A DNA stretch of 64,000 nt from Amborella trichopoda (lineage: Eukaryota; Streptophyta; Magnoliopsida; Amborellales; Amborellaceae): the NCBI RefSeq assembly GCF_000471905.2, contig NW_006496119.1, positions 1,596,988 to 1,660,987 of the forward strand, given 5' to 3'. The notes under the pieces are model-generated. The model ran no database searches. It saw only the letters and a program-made list of their open reading frames with translations, and was not told where the DNA came from. The position numbers and the translations under genes were made by a program. Shown in pieces: positions 12,501 through 25,245 of this stretch; position 1 is the stretch's first letter; the number at the start of each line of letters is the position of its first letter.

Positions 12501-13029
12501 AACTCAGCTCGTGTTGAATATTCGTAATAAACCATCAGCGCTACACATGGCACCGACCATAATTCAAGCAATGTGTGCCCTACAACTATCACTAGTGGAG
12601 TTGTACCCAAGCTAGGATATGTCATCCCTAGTGGACTTGCACCCAGGCCCTTTCACTTAAACTATGACTTCCCCAATGGAGTCAAGAGCTGTCCCTCATC
12701 CTCCACTAGGAGTCACACCCATACTACAGCCCATCATCCTTAGTGAAGTTAAGGTCATTCTTACTTCCCCAATCCTCAGTGGGTCAACTTCACACTAAGC
12801 TACCTTACCCCCAAGGAGTCGGGTTACCTGTTATAGAGACTCATCTTTCACTCAGAGAGTACGCTTACCCCTTTTAAAACCACAGCAAGGTCCACTTCTG
12901 CTGGTCATCCTTCATCAGGCCACCATTTCCATCTGAACCCTCAGTTTGTGAATAGTCTTAGCCATTTTATCCGCAGGGACTCGGATTACCATCCATATAC
13001 CTATTCCCTATGAAGCTCAACCTACATGG

Positions 13030-13620
13030 CGACCCACACAATGGTCTAGTTGCACGACCCTAAACTGCTTGGTCCATGCTGCACGACCCTAAACTGCTCA
13101 GCCTCGATCCATACTACAACTGCTCAGCCTCCATCCATACTACAACTGCTCAGCCTCGATTCATAATACATGACCCTAAACTGCTTATCCTCGATCCATA
13201 CTGCATGACCCTAAATTGCTCAGTCTCAGTCCATACTGCATGACCCCAAATTGCTCAATACCATGGTCCGAACTATATCACATTAAACTGTAGCGGATGT
13301 CTAATTGCACAACATTAAACTTCATGGTCCTAGTTGTATGACTTTAAACTGCATAACCATGGTCCAGCTGTATGACCTTAAACCATAGTACGCGTCCTAG
13401 GTGCATTATGATAAAAGGCTTAGCACCATGATCTGAACTATTTGACCTTAAATTGTAGCAAAGGTCTAGTTATACGACCTTAAACAGCATGGTCTTAGTT
13501 GTACAACTTTAAACTGCATCACCACGGTCCCGCTGTGTGACCATAAACCATAGTGCATGTCCTGGCCGCATGACGATAAACTGCTTTGCCTAGGTCACGG
13601 AGGCATGACCATAAACTTGC
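13030..13620. repeat. Degenerate array of CGACCCTAAACTG units
   Basis: Copies of CATRCTGCAYGACCCTAAACTGCTCAG (about 45 bp) run from 13065 to 13260. They grade into a related unit of about 60 bp with GTATGACCTTAAACC and CATGGTCC up to about 13600 and again near 13955-14040. The phrase resembles the block at 6480-6550. Confidence 0.65.
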
Positions 13621-14044
13621 CCTCACATACATGCACACGTCTTTTATGCATTTTCACACACGCCTTCTCTAACCTACCTGTTAGTGTGCACGCGCCACCT
13701 TCATTACCTCCCCAGAGAGTTCATTCCTTTCATCATCCTACATCATTCCCTAGTGAGTCTCACCCATGCTCACAAAACAACGAACCAGTCCGCCATCCAT
13801 ACTCTTTGTAAGTTAGTTGGCCACCATCATCCACTCACATTTCATACATCGTCCATCTCTCATAGATAGGCTCGAGCTATCTCCCCAAGTGAGCCAAACC
13901 ACCACCATGCTCACTCCATGGCCTTCATAAAATGTCATCCATCACCAATACGGTCCAGCTGTATGACCTTAAACCATAGTGCACATCCAAGCCGCATGAC
14001 GTTAAACTGTTTTGCATAGGTCCCAAAGGCGTGACCTTAAACAC

Positions 14045-14280
14045 ACCCTCACAAAGAAAAAGAGAAAAAAATAACGGGCATGGTGTATACCTGAGCAAGG
14101 GAATGCTATGAGTAAAAAAGATGAACGAGCATGGTCACAAAACCATGAGTAAAAGAGTTCCGTGAATAAAAAAGGGGCATGGTGAAAACCCGAAAGGGAA
14201 TCGTGAGTAAAAATGAACAAAAGGGGTGGACATGGCCGAAAGATCATGGGTAAAAGAGCCCTAAATAAAAAGAAGTTGGT
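14045..14280. repeat. ATGAGTAAAA-type degenerate repeat
   Basis: An A-rich stretch in which GGGCATGGTG or GAGCATGGTC alternates with ATGAGTAAAA or a variant about every 45-60 bp. It has no long forward frame. Confidence 0.45.
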
Positions 14281-14614
14281 GAAAATCATCTCCACGGTGC
14301 CGCTTCCCAAGGTCAGGCGCAAATCCGCAAAGGACGCTTGGACCAATAAATAGGTTGATGTAGCACTCGTCTCAATAGGAAGCTTCAACCCTCACTCAAA
14401 GGAAGAAAATCCCTGGTGGCATAAAACCAGCGATCCAAAAATATGAGCTTCAAGGAAAAAATTCTGACAGTCTGAGTCCAGTTGCAAAAAGGACTTGAAA
14501 GATTGAAGACTCGCCAAGATGACAAGATAAGTCTCATGGCAAAGAGCATCATTCTCACAAGGTCATCAACATACTTTCAAAAATGTTGAAGATTCCCTAA
14601 GGAATTTAAGTCAG

Positions 14615-14865
14615 CTATGACCTTGGACAGGCAATCGGGGTGATTGTTCTAGCTACACAATAGTGGGTAGGGGTGGTTCTACCCAGAGCTGATCACCTCG
14701 AGAAACTGAGGTACCCTACTCGTCAAGGAATAACGGGTCACTTAAACCTTGGACCGACAATTAGGGTGATTGTCTTAGCTACATAGTAGTGGGTAGGGGT
14801 GGTTGTACCTAGAGCTGATCACCTCAACAAACTGAGGTACCCTACTCCCCAAAGAACGACTAATT
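14615..14865. repeat. Tandem duplication, about 125 bp
   Basis: Two adjacent direct copies share TAGTGGGTAGGGGTGGTT, AGAGCTGATCACCTC and AACTGAGGTACCCTACTC. They begin near 14617 and 14743. Confidence 0.85.
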
Positions 14866-16586
14866 CATAAAGCAGATGGCACCGACGCAAGGCCCTTCAA
14901 CACACCATTCATCCTCAAAACATGGCTCAACACCAAAGGATGCAAGTAAACCCAAACCAAATGGGAACAAAGCCCTTCGACATGACATTCAAGCACCAGA
15001 TGGGCCTGATTCTGACATACTTGGTTCGTACAAAATCCTCAGATTCAGAATCGCAAACAGTCTGCATGAGGGTGAGGACTTCAATAGATTCCTCAAAAAA
15101 GTCTCTTCTCCCCCTAAAGTATCCACGGACGCACCCTCGAACAATGCATCCGTATGTCTGAGCAGCCTAGTTACACCATTATCTGAATCTCCATGGCATT
15201 CACATGCTCCTGTGGCTAGGAAGGAAACAAGTAAAACCCGAAGGGAACTTTTCGAATGATTGTCCTTCTCTCTTCTCTTGAAGCACAACAATCGGCTGGG
15301 CAAGCTGTATGAATGTATTTTTCATCACCTTGGTCCTTGGTAGGAAGCAGGTCAATAAAGCCTACAAAACAGTGGAAATTCTTGACAGTCTCCAAATAGC
15401 CCCAAAATTGGTCAAGAGCTTATCAGCACTTCAAAAGACCACCTGCCAAGTGTCATCGTGATCAGACATATCTAAGTTAGTAAACACAAAGAAACAATTT
15501 CAGCAAAATCTGTCTCTAACACCTTGAAACGGACCCTACAACTGGAACTACATTTTTGGTTTCTCAAATAACTATGAGACCATCACCATTAGATCTATCA
15601 CGGTCAAAACCCCTATGGCTCAAGTTTTGACATAATCGGACACTTCAGAACAAAGATATGAGCAAAACATTACAACAAGAGGGGCCGCACACTATTCCCG
15701 TGTGGCCTCACTGCACCAAAACACCATTAAAGGTGGTTGTTTTTACAATCATAGGCAGTCACTTTTGGAGCCTGTCACTCACTCGTTTCGAGTTGGATCG
15801 CTACCAAATTTGGTGAGCACATTCAATATGTGGCACGCCTCGAGACGATGTCCGAGCAGGGATAAAAGCTCGAGAGAAGTTACCGATTCATGAAGAATTT
15901 ACATAAAATTCTGTAGCAACATGCCTCGCTCGATAGACCAAACCACGACACTTGCGCAACCGATTGATGTGAAACCAATTCCATTGTGTGCGTAAGGTCC
16001 AGGGCTATAATTGGTCCAAACTCTGTACATGATGAACTATCAGATTTCACGCATGAAGCCGACGAAGTGACTGAAATTCCGACCGCCAGATTCAGATTTC
16101 GGCCAAAACTCAAAAGTTGCAAAATCTTCGTTTAGGCTCCAAATTGCAATCTGTTTTGTTGCCACGTGATCGTGACGGCATGCTCAGTGCACTACGACAA
16201 AGAAATCACATAAAAACATTAAAGAATGAGCACACTATCGATCCGAAGTTTCCAAGATTCAAACATATTTCAAGTCTCATGATCATGGCTCAAAAACATG
16301 ATTCATGGCTTGAAGTTGGTATCAAAATGATTGCTATGCCGAGCCCTACAAGAAAACAATAATATTTCGAGTAAACAAGCATCAAAACACCCTCGGGTCA
16401 GCCATGGAAGTTCACGCAAGATCTCGCACAGCAGCATGGACTATTCTAGAATTCCACATATTGTTAGGCAGGGGCAAAACAGTCCTTTTACAACCATTTT
16501 TAGATTTCTTTTGTTTTAATTAAATCCTAATTTTTAGCAATTAGGTCTAATTTGGATCAATCCACCCATGTTTGGGCATAATTCCA

Positions 16587-16592
16587 TATAAA
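16587..16592 (+). promoter_or_regulatory. TATA box candidate in Tat-B LTR
   Basis: TATAAA lies in the same relative place as the TATA-like motifs of Tat-C (30093-30098, reverse) and Tat-E (63700-63706). In each, a (T/A)GGGC(A/C) word lies just upstream and the pyrimidine/purine-rich tract downstream. It would be the element's own promoter. Confidence 0.5.
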
Positions 16593-16690
16593 CCGGCACT
16601 GCCTCATTGTAAATAGACTCTTAGGCTTTCAATTGATTCTGGGAAGATTCAATAACATTTTGATTCCTTGCTTGAGCCTATGAGTATGAC

Positions 16691-16759
16691 TTAGAGAGAG
16701 AGAGAGAGAGGAGAGAAGAAAACGGTCGGCACCCTTTGGGAGGAACTTTCCTCTCTTCT

Positions 16760-16849
<90 letters not shown>

Positions 16850-17215
16850 CTCTCTCTTTCTCTCTTTCTCTCTCTTCTCTCTCTTCTCTCTTTCTCTCTC
16901 TCTCTCTCTCTTCTCTCTTTCTCTCTCTTCTCTCTCTCTCTTTATCTCTCTTCTATCTATTCTCTCTCTTCTCTCTTTCTCTCTCTTATCTCTCTTCTCT
17001 TTATTTTCTATCTTCTCTCCTTCTCTCTCTTCTCTCTCTTCTCTCTCTTCTCTCTCTTCTGTCTCGTCTCTCTTCTCTCTTCTCTCTTCTCTCTTCTCTC
17101 TTTCTCTCTGTTCTCTCTTCTCTCTCTCATCTCTCTTCTCTCTCTCTTCTCTCTTATCTCTCACTTTCTCTCTCTTCTCTCTTTCTCTTTCTTCTCTCTC
17201 TTTCTTTTCTCATGT
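16691..17215. repeat. CT/GA low-complexity tract
   Basis: Roughly 500 bp of (CT)n and CTCTTCT repeats. Long open frames exist on both strands (16691-17164 reverse, 16736-17293 forward), but they encode only Arg/Glu or Ser/Leu and are artefacts of the repeat. Confidence 0.95.
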
Positions 17216-17219
17216 CTAT

Positions 17220-17735
17220 CTTCTTCTATCAACTGGCAAGACCTAATGCTAGTTGGTCTTTTCTATCTTTTTCTGTCAACTAGTGAGGCCTAACGCCGAT
17301 TGGTCTTCTCTTTCTTCTTCTATCAGTTGGTAAGACCTAGTGCCGGTTGATCTTCTCTCTCTTCTTCTACCAGTCAGTGAGACCTATCAACAGTTGGTCT
17401 TCTCTTTCTTCTTCTATCAGTCGGCTAGACCTAGCACCGGTTGGTCTTCTCTCTCTTCTTCTATCAGTCGATGAGACTTGGCATTGGTTGGTCTTCTCTC
17501 TCTTCTTCTATCAGTCGACGAGACCTGGCACCTGTTGGTCTTCTCTCGCTTCTGCTATCAATCAATGAGACTCAACGTCGGTTGGTATTCTCTCTCCTCT
17601 TCGGTCAGTCGACGAGGCTTAGCGTCGGCTGGTTTTTCCTCTCTTCTTCTGTCAGTTGGCCAGAGTTAGCATCTGTTGGTTCTCTTCCTCTTTTCTCATC
17701 TAACACAGTTGGCGAAGCCTAGCACTGACCATTCC
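17220..17735. repeat. Minisatellite in Tat-B LTR
   Basis: About nine units of roughly 55 bp consist of CTTCTCTCTCTTCTTCTATC plus a core like AGTCGGYGAGACCTAGCACC with GGTTGGT. It is the opposite-strand relative of the arrays at 4285-4795 and 29043-29720. Confidence 0.8.
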
Positions 17736-18427
17736 TTTGCTACTCTTTAACCATTCCTTTGCTACTCTTTCATTTGACCAAGAGGGATTGCGGTTAGCAT
17801 CTCATGGTAGTCCTGTCATCTAGCCATATTGTTGTTGTGTTAGGTTCGCTTGGCCCGCTTTACTACCACGACAGACCGACCATCGTGCTTAGCTAGTTGA
17901 TAATGGTAATAACATCTAGTAGCAATCCCGCGAGCTGGTCTCAATTATCGAGCGTGTTTCGCTACTACGTTACGTTAATTATCCACCAGCCTAATCACTG
18001 CTATCATTTTCTCGCTTGGTTGAATTCTTCTCCCCCCCCCCCCCTTCGTCTTTCTTTCTTTTTGAATATGTATGCTTGCAAATGATCATCAAAGAGGAAA
18101 AGGGTCAGGTCTGACCCACCTATCCCATAATATGTGTGTGATTACAGGAAAGCAAAAAATTAGAAGAATACGAATGAAGGAAGGCGATTCTGAACTAGTT
18201 TCATTACTGGGGGGGCTTTCTTCGTGATCTAAGAGGGCACCCACGTGAGTGGGCCTGAATAAGTCCTGAACACGCCTTTAAATTCCTCTCTCACCGGTTG
18301 GTAACACCTGCCCCTGTTTTTGAACGATGTTTCTGTGAGAGAGATCTCACAAATGTCCCGAGTCTCCCCCGAAACCTGAGCCACGCATCGCCCGATCCTC
18401 TAGGATCTAGAGGTCGAGATCGAGGCA

Positions 18428-20835
18428 CCCAACCCGACTATCTTAATTTAGTGTGGCAGCAAGACAGACATGATACTTAAGACCAGCACGACAGCAACAC
18501 TACTCGACAGCCAGACTGCTATGACAACACTAGACTGGGTCCATCCTTGGTCAAGCGAGACGAGAATGAAGAGAATGCACGAGATAACGAAGAGATGGGG
18601 TCCCAACAACGTTAAGTGTCACCACCCAAAACTACGGAGTAGCAGTGTCACGACCTTTGGATGGCGCTAGACACTACTGCTCATGGCTAGAGGGCAAGTA
18701 GTGAACTGCAGGCGGTGCTAGGCATCGCTGCAAGGGCAACACAAGAGGGTAGCACACCCCTGCATAGGCGGCAATAGTCTCTTGTGAAGTGCCCGGCGAT
18801 AGCCATTCGACAGGCGTGCGGTGACAGTTCTTGCCAAGGCACGCGGCGAGAGGAGTGGGATATAAGAAGTGCCTGCGCATGACTATAGGCACCGAATGCA
18901 CAAAGAAAGCTTATGGACCACGATAGGCACCGAGTTTGCAAAGGAAGCTCACAGACGGCGATAGGCACCAAACGCAAGAAGGAAGCTCGCGGATGGCGAT
19001 AGGCACTGAGCCTACGAAGGAAGCTCGCAGACGGTGATAGGTGTTGTCGCGACCTCTCTCGAGCGACAATGGGCATTGCCATCTGCGATAGGCACGCAAC
19101 TGGAGGATACCCCTACGGGCAGCAATAAGTTTCTCCATCTGTTTTCTTCACTGAGGCATCGAGGATACATCTGCGGATGGCGATGAGCAACATTGTTTGC
19201 AAGCCTCGTTGAGCGATAGAGATGAACGAACTGAAGGGGGAAAGGAGCTCGCGGATGGCGCTATCATCACCATACACAACCTGTGAAACCACGGGGAGGG
19301 AAAAAAGAAAGGAAAGAGGCATGCACAGCACTGCCACTGCCACTGCCGTGCATGGCCTCTAAGGGAGGCTCAGATGAAGAAGAGGAAGAAGAAAGAAAAG
19401 AAGAGAGAGAAGATTTACCTTAAGCCTAGGGATACCTGTTCAAAAGTTTCTCTCTCCTTACTCTCTCTCTCCAAACGTGACCCAACAATGAGAAGGAAAG
19501 GGAATTTTATTCAGTTAAAATTCTCTTTTGTGAAGGGTTTCCAAGCCTTTGCGTATAATGATGGTACGTGTTACATATAGAACTATGCTCAAACATGGGT
19601 GGATTTATCAAAATTAAACCCAATTATTGGAAATTAAGATTTAACTGAATTAAAAGAAATTAGAAAATAGTGTGCAAAATGATAGATTTGGCCCTTCTTA
19701 ACAAGTTGTGAAATTCCAAGACAGTCCCTATGTTGCCTTAGAACGTGCATGATTTTTCTTGGATGATCCGAGGTTGTTCTGATGCCCATTTGATCAAACT
19801 ATTTTTGTTTTTTTGTAGCTCGGCATGGCGATCGATTTGATACCAACTTTGAGCCATGGAACGTGTTTTTAGGGCACGATCATGTGACTTGAAATTTGAA
19901 TGAATCTTAAAACTTTGGATCAATTGTATGCTAATTCCTTGATGTTTGTTTGTGATTTCTTTGTTGAAGCATACTAAGCATGTCTTCACGATCGCGGGGC
20001 AACAAACGCAGTCCGGACGAAGATTTTATAACTTTGAAGTTTTGACCGAAATCTGGAATTGTTGAGACGAAATTTGGAGTCACTTTGTCGGTTTTGTGTG
20101 CGAAATCTGACCGTTCATCATGTACGACTAGGGATAGCCCTAGGCCTTACGCACGTGATACAATTGGTTTCACATCGATCGGGCTTGCAAAGTGATTTGG
20201 CTGCTCGAGCGAGGCACGATGCTGCTGATTTTCCTACACTTTCTTCAGGGATCAACAACTTCTCTCTAGCTTGTCTTCGGCCTCGGGCGTTGTCGCGGGG
20301 CATGCAACGTATCAAAACACTCGTCTCGACGATACGAACACGGTCCATCAAGTTTGAGCTCGATCCGATCTCAAATGAGGGAGATCTAAGCATTGAAAGT
20401 AACTAGTCGTGACTGCCCCTTTAATGGAGTTGAGTTGCAGGGTGGCCACACGAGAATAGCATGTGACTCATCTTGTTTCGCTCTTTCACTTATAACCTCT
20501 TCCTAGGATGTCCGTTCGAGCTGAAATTTGACCCCTTGGGGTTTTCAACTATTCCAGATCTAATGGAGGTGGTCCCATAGCAATTTGAGATATAAAAAAT
20601 ATAGCTCTAGTTATAGGGCCCATTTCAGGGTGCTAGAAGCTAATTCTACCGAAATTGTTTCCTAGTCTGCGTTGTCTTAGACATGTCGGAATGCGATGAA
20701 ATTCGGTAGGAGATTTTTGAAGGTCCTTATGAAGATCTTGATTAATTTTGGGGTTATTCTGAGACTATCAGAATTTCAACTGTTTGTTAGGCTTTATTGA
20801 CCAGGGACCTATGATGATAAAAATGTCTTCCAACA
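18428..20835 (-). mobile_element. Tat-D LTR, 3'-truncated, reverse
   Basis: On the minus strand this LTR starts TGTTGGAAGACATTTTTATC at 20835 and carries CAATAAAGCC shortly after, as in the other copies. The central block (19800-20480) matches the Tat-A U3 sequence by eye, including CACACGAGAATAGCATGTG near 20445. A minisatellite follows. The segment 18445-18540 matches Tat-A 4035-4110, but the usual GAGGCA end is absent: homology stops where the Tat-B LTR ends (18427). The two LTRs therefore meet tail to tail at a truncation junction. Confidence 0.65.
18695..19240. repeat. Minisatellite in Tat-D LTR
   Basis: About nine to ten units of 50-60 bp contain GCGATAGGCACCGA and AAGGAAGCTCGCRGAYGG. 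The first unit, GCGGTGCTAGGCATCGCTGC, keeps the palindromic core seen in the other LTR arrays, whereas later units have drifted. Confidence 0.75.
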
Positions 20836-21190
20836 GCGCTGAGGCCTGAAATTTTTGTTGGGCAGCGCTGAGGCCTAAATTTTGTTTTATGGGGTTGCGT
20901 TGAGGCCTGAAATGTTTGGAGGGTGGCACTGAGGCCGGAATTTTGTTTTGTGAGGTGCCGCTGAGGCCTAAAACTTTTGGAGGGAGGCGCTGAGGCCTGA
21001 ATTTTTTTTGTGGGGTGGAACTGAGACTTGAAATTTTTGGAGGGCATCGCTGAGGCCTAAATTTTGTTTTGTGGGGTGGTGCTAAGGCCTAAAATTTTAG
21101 GAGGGTGATGCTGAGGCCTGAATTTTGTTTGGAAGGTGGCGCTAAGTCTTGAAATTTTTTTGAGGGCGGCACTGAGGCATTAATTTGAAA
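20836..21190. repeat. Alternating two-monomer tandem array
   Basis: Twelve monomers of about 29-32 bp all begin with a GCGCTGAGGCCT-like word. They alternate strictly between an A type (ending TTTTTGGAGGG) and a B type (ending TTTTGTTTTGTGGGGTG), giving six dimers of about 61 bp. The array begins directly at the Tat-D LTR start. Confidence 0.85.
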
Positions 21191-21947
21191 ATGTGTGGTA
21201 GGCCTTCCTTCAGTGAGGTGAAGTTTCTAGTAGGTGGAGCGTTAGCATGAAATCCGCCTCATGATCTGATGATAATGACGCCTAGAAGCTGTGGCGGTGA
21301 AGATGCTAACTATTTGAGGAGTCGAAGCATCGTTCGATAACACGTGTTAGTGTAGTTGTACGAGGTGTCCTTTCAAGAAATGGCAGGTGCTTTTATGGTG
21401 AGCCTGTACTTTTCTCTATAAAAGGGGGCATTCAAGCTGAAATGCAACACAGGGAACTTTTTTTCGTTTGTTTAGAGTTGAGCTTGCTCCAACTGGCTCG
21501 TTAAATTGGCCATCTTTTTTATGGAGGGCTTGATCCCTCTAGTTGTTTTCATGCTTTTGGGAGCTGGAGAAGGATGCTTGTCAACGTGTACCCAACGTCA
21601 ACCGTGAAACTCTTGATGGAGGGCTCTCGTTCATTCGAGAGTTGTTTTCATGCTCTAGGGAGCTCTTGATGGAGGGCTCTTGTTCATTCGAGGATGGGTC
21701 GTGAAACTCTTAATTCGGCCATCCCTTTGGTGGTGAAGATCGACTAAATGGGGAGTTTGGTCGTGTTCATTGTCTGGCGCTTGGATGAATCATTTGTTAT
21801 AACAAGAGGGGTGTCATGTTCCAGCCTTCTTTGGATAGTGCTTCGTTTTCACCTTCACTTGCTCGTGAAAAAGAATAAGGGGTCCTCTTCGGCTTTTCTA
21901 AGGCCTTGTTGAGGGAGAACTAAGGCCTTGTTAACGAAGAATGAGGT
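21191..21947. other. Non-coding stretch with a partial duplication
   Basis: I see no gene here. It contains a repeated phrase (CTTGATGGAGGGCTC with GTTTTCATGCTYTDGGGAGCT) near 21520-21700 and a duplicated TAAGGCCTTGTT near 21890-21930. It is probably spacer of a Tat element or a retroelement flank. Confidence 0.4.
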
Positions 21948-22954
21948 TGCTTATCACGACCCCACCCCCTAACCCCTACCATATCAGCCGAAGGGCGACA
22001 GAGTGCGAGATCGCGACCGAAGGTCATGAACGTCACTCAGATGGGATTGGCTCAATGCATTTAGAAATACATAATCAAAGCAAACCACAAAAGAAATAAA
22101 AACTCATTCAACAAGCAACATAATACAATACAAATTAAAACCATTATGTACATATAAAATGTCCAAAGGTTCACTACAATTCTGCCCAAGGAACTACCAG
22201 CCTGACAAAACAAGACAATATTACATAAAAACAACAGTGTGGCACCGCCATCCAACACCTACTATCAAAAAGTTCCTTGTTCAGTCCCAAGCTTCAACCG
22301 CCTTCCACCAATGTCTAGTTGCCCCCTCAAGAATGGTCGGTTATCACTCTACACAGATGGAAAAATAAGAAGAATGAGCTAAAAGCCCAGCATGTAGATC
22401 AGGGCCCATGCAGTCCACCCTACATGCATATACATAATAACATGGTCTACGGTTCATCAGAAATCATACTGACATCACAGAGTACGATTGTGCTTCAGAA
22501 TATATACTTTCCATGTAAAGAGAGTAACATTCAGATATCAGAGTATCAATTGTTCTTGATATGGAAAATACATCTATGCTTATCACAATTACAGTTAGAT
22601 GTTCACACAAAATGCCTAATTTAGATAAACAGAACATATATGTTTATTCCCAAAGTAGAAGCCACATCGATCTGGCTAAACCAATCCTGTAATTTGGAAC
22701 GTCTACCCTCATTAGGAGGGAGGACAATGAGAAATGGAGGTCCCATTTCGTAATGTCCGCACTCATGCACACAATTCCTCAGCATGCTTTGGGATTTTCG
22801 ATAGGCTGTGGCCTTGCAAGACACGACCCTCTTCTTACGCCTTCAAACGAGAGGGTGTTACACTACCATTGGAGGCCCCAATGCATAGTGCCCATAACAA
22901 TTTGGGGGAGTGATCGTCCTAGTCATTTATAGTCACTTCTCGACTCCACTCCTA

Positions 22955-23345
22955 TCACAGAAGTCGAGATACAGTATACCGAACTACCAATGGAGGACCC
23001 ATTGTGTAGTGGTCATAGCATATAAAAAAATTTCAATATAATAGAATCATAGTATCCACTACCAATGGAGGACCCATTGCGTAGCGGTCGTGGTACCTAT
23101 AACAGTTTCAATATAATAGAATCACAATATCCACTACCAATGGGAGACCCATTGCGTAGCGGTCATGGCATATATAACAGTTTCAATATAACATAATCAC
23201 AGTATCCACTACTAATGAAGGACCCATTGCGTAGCGGTAATGGCACATATAACAATTTCAACATAACAGAATCACAGTATCCACTACCAATGGAGGACCC
23301 ATTGCATAGAGGTCATGACATGTACAATAGTTTCAATATAATAGA
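22955..23345. repeat. Tandem array, about 78-bp unit
   Basis: Five direct copies contain CCACTACCAATGGAGGACCC, ATTGCGTAGCGGTCATGG and CAGTTTCAATATAAYAGAAT. A diverged outlier lies near 22860-22900. Confidence 0.9.
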
Positions 23346-24824
23346 ATCACAACATTAATCAGTGATGCCGTATCACAGTATCCTATTTTCAGTATCACGG
23401 TGTCATAATTTTCAGTATCAGATTATCACATTTTTCGGCAATTTTAGACAGTGACGTCCAGTCATAAACAGGGTTAAAATATTTGATCCATTCGAAATAG
23501 CTCTAATACTAATTTTACACTAGACATGAATGTCTTTCAAATGGGGGTCGTTTGAAAGTGTTTGGACCTCGTTTGGCCCTTCAAAAGCGCATTAGAATGG
23601 AGGCATCCCATTTGAAACCTGCCATGCAGTTGGGACATTGACATGTCCCACTTAGCACAATTATAACTTTCAATCCATAAGGCATTTTGAAGTGTTTCCA
23701 AAACCAAAATTAGATTAAAAACATGTATCTTTCAAATAAGTGTAGTTTTAAAATATTTGAACTCCATTTGGGCATTCAAATGTTTGGTGACAACCAAAGT
23801 AATGTTTCTTGATTTTATGATATTTATACACAGTGACATATCTTTACAAATAATTATATAACTCCCAATCTAGGAAGAATTTTATATATGTTCAACATGT
23901 GATTTCAACCATACTCATAGATATTTCAAATAGTAGTGATTTAGAAGAAAACGGACTCTATTTGGTCAGTTAAAATTCATGATAACAAAGACATCAGTTC
24001 TGAAATTTTACTAAATTTGTCAATAGTGACCTATTTACACATTTTGTAGCATAACTCTTCATGCATAAAGAATTTCAGCAAGATTCAAACATGAAACATT
24101 TAGTAGACACATATATCTTTCTAATGGGGATGATTTGAGATCATTTGGACGTCATTTGATAGGTCAACATATTGCCAAAAAACACAATTCCTTGGAATTA
24201 CACAGTGCAAACATGGCATTTCTCAAGTAGCAATCAATTACTCCGAATTTAGGTTAGAAATTAATATGAAACCTTTTTCATCTTAAATGAGACTCATATG
24301 AAGATATTTTCAGGATCAACAATAGTAATTTCAGTGCTCATCTTGTCTTGCAAAGAAGGCCTAATTTTTGGAAGACATGGCCCAACGGAATACACATGCA
24401 ACCATCGTTTCCCCAAAATTCATATAAGTTCTTGCTTAATTTTAATACTTCCATACCTAAAGACATGCAAGGTTTTTGATCCACTTACCTTGTGTTGCAA
24501 TGGTGTTCTAGATTTCCTCCCAATCCTCACTCCTCATGCTCCTAAATTTGTGCTCCAACAAAGGTTAGAAAGGGGGCTGCAAATGCTAAGTGCTTTGGCT
24601 TATAAGAGTGAGAACATTGCACGAGGGAAAGAGAGAGAGGCTTATGTACTCCAAAAGTGTGAGGTGGCAGCTTGGGGTTGCCGTGTGGCAGTTCATTGAC
24701 ATGTAATTTGATAGGTGGCATGGTAGCATGCAGTAGGCAAGTGGCATCCATGGGTCATGCACAGGCTCGGCGGTGTTGCGCACGGTGACACTCTTTTCTG
24801 CTTCTTTCTCACAGCCGCGCGCTC

Positions 24825-25245
24825 ACTTTGTCTTTACCGCTGTGCACACTTTCTCTTCACCGCCGTGCACACATTCTCTTCACCACCGTGTGCACTTTCT
24901 CTTCACCACCGTGCATACTTTCTCTTCTTCTCTCTCTTCACCATCGTGCGCACTTTCTCTTCACTGTCGTGTGCACTTTCTCTTCATCTACCTCTTCACC
25001 GTCGTGCGTAGTTTCTCTTCACCGTTGTGTACACTTTCTCTTCTTCTCTCTCTTCACCGCCATGTGCACTTTCTCTTCATCGTCGTGCGCACTTTCTCTT
25101 CATCATTGTGCACACTTTCTCTTCTTCTCTCTCTTTAATAACATGCACACTTTCTCTTCACCATGATGCATACTTTTTCTTCTTCTCTCTCTTCACTGTC
25201 GTGTGCACTTTCTCTTCACCGCCGTGCGCACTTTCTCTAGCTGGG
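24825..25245. repeat. CACTTTCTCTTCACCGYCGTG minisatellite
   Basis: About 18 copies of a 21-bp unit (GTGCGCACTTTCTCTTCACC with small changes) are interrupted at intervals by TTCTTCTCTCTCTTC. Open frames here encode repeated Phe-Ser-Ser-Pro-type peptides in all three forward frames, as expected of a multiple-of-three repeat, and are not genes. Confidence 0.9.

Larger units (their letters stand above)
10453..15305. mobile_element. Tat-B post-pol spacer
   Basis: This is 4.9 kb of non-coding element sequence between the integrase stop and the 3' LTR. A purine-rich run (AAAAGAAAGGGG) lies just after the stop. The rest is a series of degenerate tandem repeats, listed separately, plus AC-rich and CT-rich stretches with only short open frames such as 14876-15259 (127 codons, no recognisable motif). 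Long repeat-rich spacers between pol and the 3' LTR are typical of Tat/Retand/Ogre elements. Confidence 0.6.
15306..18427 (+). mobile_element. Tat-B LTR (3' LTR, forward)
   Basis: This LTR is about 3.12 kb. It begins TGTATGAATGTATTTTTCAT at 15306 and ends GAGATCGAGGCA at 18427. It is the reverse-complement counterpart of the Tat-A LTR throughout: a shared GGCCGCACACTATTCCCGTG block (15692-15711), then CT-rich DNA (16740-17215), the minisatellite (17220-17735) and the U5-like end (18200-18427). It lies downstream of a forward pol and spacer, so it is read as the 3' LTR. The expected host flank is missing, because the next base begins a truncated inverted LTR (Tat-D). Confidence 0.8.

Noticed and set aside
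14876..15259. Extra ORF of Tat-B between pol and the LTR
   Set aside because: It is 127 codons without a motif, and an equally long frame exists on the other strand (14989-15303). It is not distinguishable from chance.
16691..17293. Open frames of 157 and 185 codons on opposite strands
   Set aside because: They are translations of a (CT)n/(GA)n tract, giving only Arg/Glu or Ser/Leu. There is no gene structure.
22955..23345. Evenly spaced direct repeats resembling a CRISPR array
   Set aside because: Whole 78-bp units are repeated with no variable spacers, and the context is a plant retrotransposon LTR.
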